NCBI GenBank assembly: GCA_009699565.1 | Contig: WLNX01000043.1 | Span: 1 to 10,398 of the forward strand | Direction of reading: 5' to 3' | Source of the DNA: Actinomycetota bacterium | Lineage (GTDB): Bacteria; Actinomycetota; Thermoleophilia; Solirubrobacterales; Solirubrobacteraceae | DNA: 10,398 nucleotides | Made by a program: the position numbers and the translations under genes | The notes under the pieces: model-generated | Told to the model about the DNA's origin: nothing | Seen by the model: the letters and a program-made list of their open reading frames with translations, nothing else | Databases searched by the model: none | Shown here: in pieces, positions 1 to 6,404 of the stretch | Numbering within the stretch: the first letter of the stretch is position 1 | Layout: each line of letters begins with the position of its first letter

Positions 1-495
1 ATGGCTGCCGGCAATGACTCCACCAAGGCCACGTACTGCTCGGCGATGCATGCGCTGATCGAGCATCCTGACGAGCGCGCCAAGCTGCTCGCCGACATCG
101 GGCTAGTGCCTTCGGCCGTAGAAGAGTCGCTGCGGATGTTCCCTGCGTTTGCGCACTTCCGCCGCACCGCTACGCGTGACGTTGAGATCGGCGGCCGAAC
201 GATCGAAGAGGGCGACCGCGTTGCGCTCTGGTACATCTCGTCTAACCGTGATGAGTCGGTCTATGACGAGCCAAACCGGTTTGACGTAGAACGCAACCCG
301 CAGCACCAAGCGTTCGGTGCCGGCGGCCGCCACTTCTGCCTCGGCGCGGCGCTTGCCAGGCTTGAGCTGCGGCTCCTGATCGAGGAGACGCTTAAGCGTT
401 ATCCAAGCCTTGAATTCGCTGGGCCGGTCAGCTGGGTTCAGTCCGGTTTCGTCAACCAGATTAGAACGCTGCCCGTGCGGGTTGCCGGTCCCTGA
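1..495 (+). CDS. Cytochrome P450, C-terminal part (5' end outside window)
   Basis: C-terminal 164 residues of a soluble bacterial cytochrome P450, a haem monooxygenase that inserts one oxygen atom from O2 using electrons from a ferredoxin. Seen in order: the I-helix oxygen-activation motif AGNDST (residues 3-8 of the fragment), the K-helix ExxR (E42-R45), and the haem loop FGAGGRHFCLG with the thiolate ligand Cys113. The stretch around HFRRTATRDVEIGG and WYISSNRDESVY resembles the CYP125/CYP142/CYP124 group, which in mycobacteria oxidises sterol side chains or branched fatty acids; the substrate here is inferred only from that likeness. The ATG at base 1 encodes the middle of the I-helix, so it is not the true start, and roughly 240 N-terminal residues are missing upstream. 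It is followed by a 79-base hairpin-containing spacer and then a lipid-modification operon on the same strand. Confidence 0.93.
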   Translation: MAAGNDSTKATYCSAMHALIEHPDERAKLLADIGLVPSAVEESLRMFPAFAHFRRTATRDVEIGGRTIEEGDRVALWYISSNRDESVYDEPNRFDVERNPQHQAFGAGGRHFCLGAALARLELRLLIEETLKRYPSLEFAGPVSWVQSGFVNQIRTLPVRVAGP

Positions 496-513
496 AACGG
501 CTCTGATGGGTGA

Positions 514-535
514 CGGCTGCGCTCCAGCCGGAGCG
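514..535 (+). promoter_or_regulatory. Two overlapping, mutually exclusive hairpins after the P450 gene
   Basis: In the spacer after the P450 stop, CGGCTG (514-519) pairs with CAGCCG (525-530). Overlapping it, CGCTCC (520-525) pairs with GGAGCG (530-535). Both stems are perfect 6-mers and cannot form together. A third, weaker stem CTCAA/TTGAG follows (537-541 with 550-554). No T-run follows, so this is not a classical intrinsic terminator. It could be a weak terminator for the P450 or a switch before the next operon, and chance in GC-rich DNA is possible. Confidence 0.3.
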
Positions 536-574
536 TCTCAAAGCAAGCCTTGAGCCTTCATACTTCGTGCTCGA

Positions 575-1825
575 ATGAAACTGGCGATTGTTGGAACAGG
601 AGTAGCGGGGCTCTACTGCGCCCACCTGCTGGACGAGGCGCACGAAGTAACGCTTTTCGAGGCCGATCCAAGACCGGGCGGTCACGTCAACACGGTCGAA
701 TTCGAACATGCTGGCGAGCGCCATGCGATCGACACCGGCTTCATCGTCCATAACGACCGCAACTACCCGCTTCTCACAAGCCTCTTCCGCGAGCTCGGTG
801 TCGCCACCCAGCCGAGCGAGATGAGCTTCTCGGTTTCAGACCAGCGCAGCGGGCTTGAGTACAAGCCAAGCAACCTCAACTCGCTCTTCGCCCAGCGGCG
901 CAACATCGCTCGCCCGGCGTTCTACTCGCTGATCTCCGACATCGTTCGCTTCAACCGGGCGGGCCGCCGCCTCGTCGCCCAGCCCGATGATGATGGCTCA
1001 CAGTCGCTGGAGCAGTTCATCGCTCAGCTCGGCCTATCGCGGGCATTTCGTGATCACTTCCTGGTGCCGTTCGGTGCCTCGGTCTGGTCGGCCGACCCAA
1101 GCAGTTTCCTGCAATTCCCTGCACGGTCGTATCTGCGGTTCATGGACAACCACGGACTGCTCGGGCTGACCGGTCACCCGCAATGGCGGACTATCACTGG
1201 AGGGTCGCAGCGGTACGTGGATGCTCTGCTCGCACGATTTAGCGGCCAGCTGCGCTGCTCCACGCCAGTTGAGCGGCTGAGCCGCCTCGACAACGGCCGC
1301 GTTGACGTTGCCTTCTCTGGGGGCCGGGAAGAGTTTGATGGCGTCATCGTCGCCGCCCACGCCGACCAAGCGCTGTCGCTACTAGCCGAGCCGACGCCCA
1401 GCGAACGCGAGCTGCTCGGAGCGATCCGGTTCCAGCCCAACCGCGCAACGCTCCACACCGATGACCGGCTGCTCCCGCGAGAGCACCGAGCGCGCGCAGC
1501 GTGGAATTACTTCGTGCCAACCGAGAGCAGCGGCCGCGCGACTCTGAGCTACTCGATGAATCGACTCCAAGCGATCGACTCTGAGCATCAGTTCATCGTC
1601 ACGCTCAATAGCGACGAGCGGATTGACCCAGAACGCGTTATCGCAAGCTTCGATTACTCACACCCGGTCTACGACGGCCCGTCGGTGGCCGCGCGAGCTC
1701 GGATTGCGGAACTGCAAGGAACCGGAAACATTTACTACGCGGGTGCGTACTGGGAGGATGGCTTCCATGAGGACGGGGCTAGAAGCGCGGCGCAGGTGGC
1801 GGCGCGGCTGATGGAGCGGCCGTGA
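575..1825 (+). CDS. FAD-dependent amine-oxidase-like oxidoreductase (COG2907 family)
   Basis: A 416-residue flavoprotein. The N-terminal Rossmann dinucleotide motif GTGVAG has its glycines at residues 7, 9 and 12 and is followed by the acidic residue E29 (LFEADPRPGGH), which would bind the adenine ribose of FAD. The C-terminal FAD-closing motif GAYWEDGFHEDG (390-401) is a hallmark of COG2907 proteins such as M. tuberculosis Rv0449c. Length is normal for the family. It heads a three-gene operon, and its stop overlaps the GTG start of the DUF1365 gene (GTGA, 1822-1825). In related loci these oxidoreductases accompany a cyclopropane-synthase-like methyltransferase, so a role in oxidising or reducing a modified acyl chain is inferred; no reaction is shown by sequence. 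There is no Shine-Dalgarno before the ATG, and a CATACT box at 559-564 could give a very short or absent leader. No signal peptide; cytoplasmic or membrane-peripheral. Confidence 0.9.
   Translation: MKLAIVGTGVAGLYCAHLLDEAHEVTLFEADPRPGGHVNTVEFEHAGERHAIDTGFIVHNDRNYPLLTSLFRELGVATQPSEMSFSVSDQRSGLEYKPSNLNSLFAQRRNIARPAFYSLISDIVRFNRAGRRLVAQPDDDGSQSLEQFIAQLGLSRAFRDHFLVPFGASVWSADPSSFLQFPARSYLRFMDNHGLLGLTGHPQWRTITGGSQRYVDALLARFSGQLRCSTPVERLSRLDNGRVDVAFSGGREEFDGVIVAAHADQALSLLAEPTPSERELLGAIRFQPNRATLHTDDRLLPREHRARAAWNYFVPTESSGRATLSYSMNRLQAIDSEHQFIVTLNSDERIDPERVIASFDYSHPVYDGPSVAARARIAELQGTGNIYYAGAYWEDGFHEDGARSAAQVAARLMERP
1813..1816 (+). promoter_or_regulatory. Ribosome binding site for the DUF1365 gene
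   Basis: GGAG lies 5 bases before the GTG at 1822, inside the last codons of the oxidoreductase gene. It supports GTG as the start and translational coupling through the GTGA overlap. Confidence 0.6.
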
Positions 1826-2571
1826 CCGCGAGCGCGCTTTATGTGGGCACGGTTCAGCATCGCCGGACTGCGCCGGCGCTCAACCAGTTTCGCTACCGCG
1901 TATTCATGGTCTACCTGGACCTTGACGAGATGCCGCGGCTGTTCGACCGGCTTCCGGGCTGGTCGGCGCGCCGACCAGCGCTGGTGCGCTTCCGCCGTGA
2001 GGATTACTTTGACGGGGCGACTACTCCGCTAGCCGAGGCCGTGAGGGATCTGGTCTGCGATCGGATTGGCCGTCGACCGACAGGCCCCGTTCGGCTGTTG
2101 ACCAATCCACGGATCGCTGGCTACGTCTTCAATCCGATCAGCCTCTACTGCATCCTTAAATCGGAAAGCGAAGAGCTCGATGTCTTGGTCCTGGAGGTCA
2201 CAAATACCCCTTGGGGTGAGCGGTGCTGGTACGTGCTTGAGGGCCCTCAGCTGGACGGCGCTCGCTTTCCCAAAGAGATGCATGTCTCTCCATTCGTGGA
2301 GATGGGGATCGACTACCGACTGAGCTTTGATCGGCCGGGCGACTCGCTTAACCTACGGCTCGAAGTACTCGAAGGAGACGAACTAGTGCTCGATACATCA
2401 CTCACATTGGCTCGCAGCCCGCTCAACGCAAGAACTGCCGTTGGGCAGCTTCTCCGTCACCCGCTCATGACCTTCCGCGTGACGGCTGCAATCCATTGGC
2501 AGGCCTTGAAGCTGTGGATTAAGCGGGTGCCCTTCGTCCCGCACCCTGCGAAGCCCGAGGCAGATCGATGA
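1822..2571 (+). CDS. DUF1365 family protein (COG3496), lipid-modification operon
   Basis: A 249-residue protein matching DUF1365 along its full length. Visible signatures are H13-R-R near the N-terminus with the FRYRVFMVYLDLDE segment (23-36), REDYFDG (59-65), the strongly conserved LLTNPRIAGYVFNPISLYC block (92-110), LEVTNTPWGERCWY (124-137), KEMHVSPFVEM (151-161), and HPLMTFRVTAAIHWQALKLW (213-232). The biochemical function of DUF1365 is not established. It is almost always encoded beside a COG2907 oxidoreductase and a cyclopropane-synthase-like methyltransferase (Rv0448c beside ufaA1 in M. tuberculosis), which points to acyl-chain modification. Its GTG start overlaps the previous stop and its TGA overlaps the ATG of the next gene (ATGA, 2568-2571), so the three proteins are probably made in a fixed ratio and may act as a complex. 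No obvious transmembrane helix or signal peptide. Confidence 0.92.
   Translation: MTASALYVGTVQHRRTAPALNQFRYRVFMVYLDLDEMPRLFDRLPGWSARRPALVRFRREDYFDGATTPLAEAVRDLVCDRIGRRPTGPVRLLTNPRIAGYVFNPISLYCILKSESEELDVLVLEVTNTPWGERCWYVLEGPQLDGARFPKEMHVSPFVEMGIDYRLSFDRPGDSLNLRLEVLEGDELVLDTSLTLARSPLNARTAVGQLLRHPLMTFRVTAAIHWQALKLWIKRVPFVPHPAKPEADR
2557..2560 (+). promoter_or_regulatory. Ribosome binding site for the CFA-synthase-like gene
   Basis: GAGG lies 7 bases before the ATG at 2568, within the DUF1365 coding end. It supports that ATG and coupled translation across the ATGA overlap. Confidence 0.6.
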
Positions 2572-3806
2572 TCGCGGCCGACCGCGCGGCGCGGAGGGTT
2601 ATCTTCGCCGCGCTCCGCAGGCTCGAAGGCGGCCGATTGACGATCGTCGAGGGGGCACGACGCACGACCTTCGGAGTAGATCGGGCCGATTCCTACGGGC
2701 GGGCTCCGGTGGACTGCGTTATTCGAGTTAACGACAGGCGTGTATACCGACGTGTGCTGCGCGAATCGTCGGTCGGCCTTGGAGTTTCGTTCGCGGAAGG
2801 CTGGTGGGAAACCGACGACCTCACAGAGACGCTTCGCCTGCTCAGCCGCAATGTTCGCCGCGCCGATCCGTTGCTTGGCCGAATACGCAGTCTGACCGGC
2901 CCGGTCGCCGATCCAATCCGTGCGCTGCGCCCCGCCGACCGCGAACGTGACCGCATCAACATTGGCGCCCACTATGACCAGGGGAACGAGTTCTTCGCCC
3001 TCTTCCTTGACCCGACGATGATGTACTCGTGCGCGATTTTTCCGCACTCGGCGAGCACGCTCGAGGAGGCGTCGGTCGAGAAGCTTGAGCAGATCTGCCG
3101 TCGCGCGCAACTGAGCGCCGAAGATCATGTACTCGAGATAGGTACAGGGTGGGGCGGCTTTGCTGTGCATGCGGCATCGCTCTACGGCTGCCGCGTGACA
3201 ACAACGACGATCTCGCGCGAGCAATATGAGTTCGCGACCGAGCGCGTTCGTGAGGCGGGGCTGGAGGACCTCGTCACTGTGCTCTTTGAGCACTACCGAG
3301 ATCTTGACGGTCAGTTCGACAAGCTCGTCTCGATTGAGATGATCGAAGCAGTTGACTGGCGCGAGTACGACGACTTCTTTGCCTCCTGCGCGCGGCTACT
3401 CAAGCCGAACGGACTTTGCACACTTCAGGCGATTACGGTCCCCGGCCAGCGTTTTGAGCGCTCTAAGAATGTTCAGGATTTCATCAAGGCCGTGATCTTC
3501 CCGGGAGGGTGCTTGCCTTCAGTTGAGGCGATTCTCAGCTCGACGGCGCGGGCGACGGACTTTGACCTAATTGACCTTGACGACATCGGCCTTCACTACG
3601 CCGAGACTCTGCGGCGATGGCGCAGCGCGCTACTTGCGAACCGTGACAAGCTCGAGCAGCTTGGCTTCGATGACGTGGCAGCCCGCGTTTGGGAATTCTA
3701 CTTCTGCTACTGCGAAGCCGGGTTTGACGAGCGCGTAATCAGCGACGTTCAGCTGGTCTTGGCGCGGCCAGGTTTTGTTGCGTCGTCATCGCCCGAAGGT
3801 CCCTAG
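2568..3806 (+). CDS. Cyclopropane-fatty-acid-synthase-like SAM methyltransferase (UfaA1-like)
   Basis: A 412-residue class I methyltransferase of the CFA synthase/mycolic-acid methyltransferase family (COG2230), which adds a methylene or methyl from S-adenosylmethionine to double bonds of phospholipid acyl chains. Seen: the IGAHYDQGNEFFALFLD entry motif (132-148), MMYSC with C155 at the position of E. coli Cfa Cys139, the SAM glycine loop LEIGTGWGG (189-197), YRDLDGQFDKLVSIEMIEAV (243-262) with E260 at the position of Glu239, FPGGCLPS (311-318), Y344 near Tyr317 and C382 near Cys354. The bicarbonate-binding His266 of E. coli Cfa is replaced by Q287 (LQAIT). I recall LQAIT as usual in the DUF1365-linked branch, so the product may be a methylated or otherwise altered chain, not a cyclopropane. 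The N-terminal ~120 residues form the lipid-binding domain typical of full-length Cfa. Last gene of the operon. Confidence 0.92.
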   Translation: MIAADRAARRVIFAALRRLEGGRLTIVEGARRTTFGVDRADSYGRAPVDCVIRVNDRRVYRRVLRESSVGLGVSFAEGWWETDDLTETLRLLSRNVRRADPLLGRIRSLTGPVADPIRALRPADRERDRINIGAHYDQGNEFFALFLDPTMMYSCAIFPHSASTLEEASVEKLEQICRRAQLSAEDHVLEIGTGWGGFAVHAASLYGCRVTTTTISREQYEFATERVREAGLEDLVTVLFEHYRDLDGQFDKLVSIEMIEAVDWREYDDFFASCARLLKPNGLCTLQAITVPGQRFERSKNVQDFIKAVIFPGGCLPSVEAILSSTARATDFDLIDLDDIGLHYAETLRRWRSALLANRDKLEQLGFDDVAARVWEFYFCYCEAGFDERVISDVQLVLARPGFVASSSPEGP

Positions 3807-3817
3807 GGAAGGAGCCC

Positions 3818-3871
3818 GTGGGCGACGGCCCACTGAACAAGGCCTACTCGCCGCTGGCTCGCTGCGCCAGC
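3818..3871 (+). other. Paired hairpins in the spacer between the CFA-like gene and cydA
   Basis: The 105-base spacer (3807-3911) holds two perfect 6-bp stems: GTGGGC (3818-3823) with GCCCAC (3828-3833), loop of 4, and GCTGGC (3853-3858) with GCCAGC (3866-3871), loop of 7. A 4-bp pairing GGAG/CTCC (3811-3814 with 3887-3890) could enclose both. No T-run follows the first, which starts 11 bases after the CFA-like stop, so it could be a U-less terminator of the lipid operon or part of a structured leader for cydAB. I recognise no known riboswitch. Confidence 0.35.
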
Positions 3872-3909
3872 TTGAAGGCGGACAGCCTCCCGCCGCGATA
3901 GTCTCGCGG
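3872..3909 (+). promoter_or_regulatory. Putative cydAB promoter with palindrome over the -10 box
   Basis: The inverted repeat CCGCGA-TAGTC-TCGCGG (3893-3909) ends 2 bases before the cydA GTG. Within it are GATAGT (3897-3902) and TAGTCT (3899-3904, a TANNNT box 7 bases before the start). A TTGAAG at 3872-3877 could be a -35 element, though spacing of 19-21 bases is long. No Shine-Dalgarno precedes the GTG, which fits a leaderless transcript. The palindrome could be an operator for a respiratory or redox regulator, or a hairpin hiding the start; it does not resemble the Rex or Fnr consensus. Confidence 0.4.
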
Positions 3910-3911
3910 GC

Positions 3912-5324
3912 GTGAGCAACCTGCCCCTAGCCGCCGACGCGCTGACGCTTGCCCGCTGGCAATTCGCAACGACGACGCTCTACCACTTCATCTTCGTGCC
4001 GCTGACCCTGGGCTTGGCTCCAGTTGTCGCCTACATGCAGACCAAGTGGTACCGCACGCGCGACGAATCGTGGCTGCGGCTGACCAAGGTCTTCGGCGCG
4101 CTGCTGCTGATCAACTTTGCGATCGGCGCCGCCACAGGGCTGCTGCAGGAATTCCAGTTCGGGATGAACTGGTCGTCCTACTCGCAGTTTGTTGGCGACG
4201 TCTTCGGATCGACGCTGGCGCTTGAGGGGCTGGTCGCCTTCATGCTGGAATCCACCTTCATCGGCCTCTGGGTCTTCGGCTGGGGGAGGCTCTCCGAGAA
4301 GATGCACCTCGCGACGATCTGGCTCGTCGTAGCCGGCACTTGGCTGTCGACGACCTTCATCCTGATGGCCAACTCGTGGATGCAGAACCCGGTCGGTTAC
4401 AGCATCGACAAGGTCACCGGCCAAGCCCGAATGGTCAACCTCTGGGAAGTGGTCACAAACAAGATCGCGATCTGGGCTGTATTCCACACGCTGCTCGCCT
4501 CGCTGATGGTTGCCGGCTTCCTGCTACTTGGAGTCGCCTGCTGGCACATCCTCAAGGGCCGCAACATCGAGCTCTTCCGGCCGGTCGTGAAGCTCGGCCT
4601 GCTCATAGCGATCCCGGCGTCGGCGCTGACGCTGCTCGTCGGCAGCGAGTTCGGCGTCGCCCTGACCGGCCCGCAGCCGATGAAGATTGCGGCCGCCGAG
4701 GCGCTCTGGAACAGCGAGCAGCCCGCTTCGTTCTCGCTCTTCCAGGTCGGTGGCTTCTCTGTCGATGACCAGAAGCCGTCGTTCGCGATCGAAATTCCAT
4801 ACCTGCTCTCGTTCCTCGCCACCAACACCTTCACGGGCAAGGTCGAAGGGATGAACCAGGTCCAAGCGGCCGAGCAGGCCAAGTACGGGCCGGGCAACTA
4901 CATCCCCGACGTGAAGCTCGCGTACTGGTCGATGCGCGGGATGGCCTACATCGGCTCGCTTTCGATGATGATTGCTCTGCTCGGCGGCTTCCTCTACTGG
5001 CGAGGCACGCTAGAACAGTCGCGCTGGTTCCTGAAGGTCGCGGTCGGAGGAATCGCACTGCCGTTCGTGACTGCGCTGATCGGATGGATCTTCACCGAGA
5101 CGGCGCGCCAGCCGTGGGTGGTCTACGGGGTGCTCAAGACGGCCGACGGCCTCTCGAAGTCGGTCGGAAGCGGCGAGATCATCGCCAGCCTCACTGCCTT
5201 CATGCTGCTCTACATAGGGATCGGAGTCACGGCCTTCATCCTGATGCGCCGCTACGCGATCCTTGATCCGCCGGCGATTGACGTGCCGGAGTCCGAAAAA
5301 GCCGACGCCGTTCCGGCTTACTGA
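3912..5324 (+). CDS. cydA: Cytochrome bd quinol oxidase subunit I
   Basis: A 470-residue integral membrane subunit of cytochrome bd, which oxidises quinol and reduces O2 to water at the haem b595/d site; it works at low oxygen and resists inhibitors such as NO and sulfide. Ligands line up with E. coli CydA: H25 (His19), E105 and E113 (Glu99, Glu107), H192 (His186, haem b558), and M344 in YWSMRGM (Met393) with R342 (Arg391). The quinol-site Lys252/Glu257 pair is present as K258 and E263 (PMKIAAAEALW), and the ARQPW motif is at 398-402. About nine hydrophobic helices are apparent. It is ~50 residues shorter than E. coli CydA, mostly in the periplasmic Q-loop, so it belongs to the short-loop type. 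The GTG start has no Shine-Dalgarno and sits directly after a palindromic promoter-like element. The stop is 2 bases before cydB. Confidence 0.97.
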   Translation: MSNLPLAADALTLARWQFATTTLYHFIFVPLTLGLAPVVAYMQTKWYRTRDESWLRLTKVFGALLLINFAIGAATGLLQEFQFGMNWSSYSQFVGDVFGSTLALEGLVAFMLESTFIGLWVFGWGRLSEKMHLATIWLVVAGTWLSTTFILMANSWMQNPVGYSIDKVTGQARMVNLWEVVTNKIAIWAVFHTLLASLMVAGFLLLGVACWHILKGRNIELFRPVVKLGLLIAIPASALTLLVGSEFGVALTGPQPMKIAAAEALWNSEQPASFSLFQVGGFSVDDQKPSFAIEIPYLLSFLATNTFTGKVEGMNQVQAAEQAKYGPGNYIPDVKLAYWSMRGMAYIGSLSMMIALLGGFLYWRGTLEQSRWFLKVAVGGIALPFVTALIGWIFTETARQPWVVYGVLKTADGLSKSVGSGEIIASLTAFMLLYIGIGVTAFILMRRYAILDPPAIDVPESEKADAVPAY

Positions 5325-5326
5325 CC

Positions 5327-6388
5327 ATGAGTCTTGCCGAACTATGGTTCTTCGTAATCGCGGGCCTCTGGTCCACCTATCTCGTGCTCGAAGGCTTTGA
5401 CTTCGGCGTTGGCATGATGATGGGAATTGCCGGGCGCAATGAGGAAGAGCGCGGCGAGATGATCGAGACGATCGCCCCGGTCTGGGACGCCAACGAGGTT
5501 TGGCTCCTGGTCGTCGGTGGGATCACGTTCGCATCGTTCCCGGCTTGGTACGGGACGTGGCTGGAAGGGGCGTACCTCGGCCTCGTCGTTCTGATCATTG
5601 CCCTACTGCTGAGAGTCATCTCGTTCGAATGGCGCGAACGCGTCCACCCGCGCTGGCGCAAACTCTGGTCGGCGATCAACATCGGCGCCAGCACGCTCGC
5701 GCCGATTATCTGGGGCGTTGTGCTCAGCGCGCTGCTGGCAGGGCTGCCGATCATCGGCTCGGCCCGCGTCGGCGAGAATCGCTACCTCGGCAACATCTTT
5801 GACTTCTTCAACGTTTACACGATCCTTGGCGGGCTCTCGCTCGCCGCCCTCTTCGCCTTTCACGGCGCGCTCTTCCTCTCGATTCGGCTCGACGGCGAGC
5901 TCGGCGAGCGGGTCCGCGAGCGGATCGTGAAGTTGGACTACCGCCATCTGCTTCCCAACCTGATGCTGCCGGCGCTGCTGCTCACCGCGGCGTTCCTGAT
6001 AGCAACGCCGTTTGTCGCCCACTCCAACAACGCCCGCAGCTTTGTCCCCGTCGCGATTCCGGCGCTGCTTGGGCTGATCGCGCTTGTCGCGGCGGTCGTC
6101 TGCGCCCAGCGCGGCCAGTTCGCAAAGGCCTTCGTCTGCACAATCGCAACGATCGTCGGATGGGTCGCGACGCTGTTTATCGGACTCTTCCCGCGGATCA
6201 TCGTGTCGACACAGTCGCTCGGAGATTCGATCACGATCGAGAACGCCGGCTCGTCGCACTACACGCTCGTCGTTATGACGGTCGCCGGAGTGGTGATGAT
6301 CCCCGTGATCATCCTCTACCAATGGTGGGGCTTCAGGACACTGATGGCAAGGCTCGGGCGCGGCACGCTGCCTTGGAGCTCGAGCTAA
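5327..6388 (+). CDS. cydB: Cytochrome bd quinol oxidase subunit II
   Basis: A 353-residue membrane protein that pairs with CydA to form the bd oxidase; in actinobacterial and other structures CydB stabilises the haem subunit. Diagnostic motifs: LEGFDFGVGM (21-30), PVWDANEVWLL (51-61), the R-rich cytoplasmic loop after FEWRERVHPRWR (100-111), GLFPRIIVST (286-295) and AGSSHYTLVVMT (307-318). Helices alternate over the full length, as expected for eight or nine segments, and length is normal. It starts 2 bases after the cydA stop with no Shine-Dalgarno visible, so it is probably translated by coupling or re-initiation. No small CydX-like frame or cydDC ABC exporter genes follow; the next gene is convergent and begins its stop codon 15 bases away, so the operon seems to be just cydAB here. 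Confidence 0.97.
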   Translation: MSLAELWFFVIAGLWSTYLVLEGFDFGVGMMMGIAGRNEEERGEMIETIAPVWDANEVWLLVVGGITFASFPAWYGTWLEGAYLGLVVLIIALLLRVISFEWRERVHPRWRKLWSAINIGASTLAPIIWGVVLSALLAGLPIIGSARVGENRYLGNIFDFFNVYTILGGLSLAALFAFHGALFLSIRLDGELGERVRERIVKLDYRHLLPNLMLPALLLTAAFLIATPFVAHSNNARSFVPVAIPALLGLIALVAAVVCAQRGQFAKAFVCTIATIVGWVATLFIGLFPRIIVSTQSLGDSITIENAGSSHYTLVVMTVAGVVMIPVIILYQWWGFRTLMARLGRGTLPWSSS

Positions 6389-6404
6389 CGCAGCCAGCAG
6401 CTCC
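6375..6404. terminator. Possible bidirectional terminator between cydB and the xylanase gene
   Basis: GGAGCT (6375-6380) is complementary to AGCTCC (6399-6404), and a second GAGCT (6382-6386) can pair instead with AGCTC (6399-6403). The structure spans the cydB stop and touches the stop of the convergent gene, where a shared terminator would be expected. There is no T-run on either strand and the loop is long (18 or 12 bases), so support is weak. Confidence 0.25.

Noticed and set aside
1..3. ATG at the first base as a true start of the P450
   Set aside because: It lies inside the I-helix; the haem domain needs about 240 more N-terminal residues.
2457..3293. Long open frame (278 codons) on the minus strand antisense to the DUF1365 and CFA-like genes
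   Set aside because: Its translation is low-complexity, Arg/Ala-rich and matches no family, while the plus strand carries clear conserved motifs; GC-rich genes commonly leave such antisense frames open.
3806..3835. GGGAAGG followed by CCCACTG, resembling pieces of a cobalamin riboswitch
   Set aside because: The required B12-box and core helices are absent, and cytochrome bd genes are not typical B12 riboswitch targets.
5603..6322. Open frame of 239 codons antisense to cydB, very rich in Asp, Arg and Glu
   Set aside because: The composition is the complement of hydrophobic CydB helices; there is no recognisable domain or start signal.
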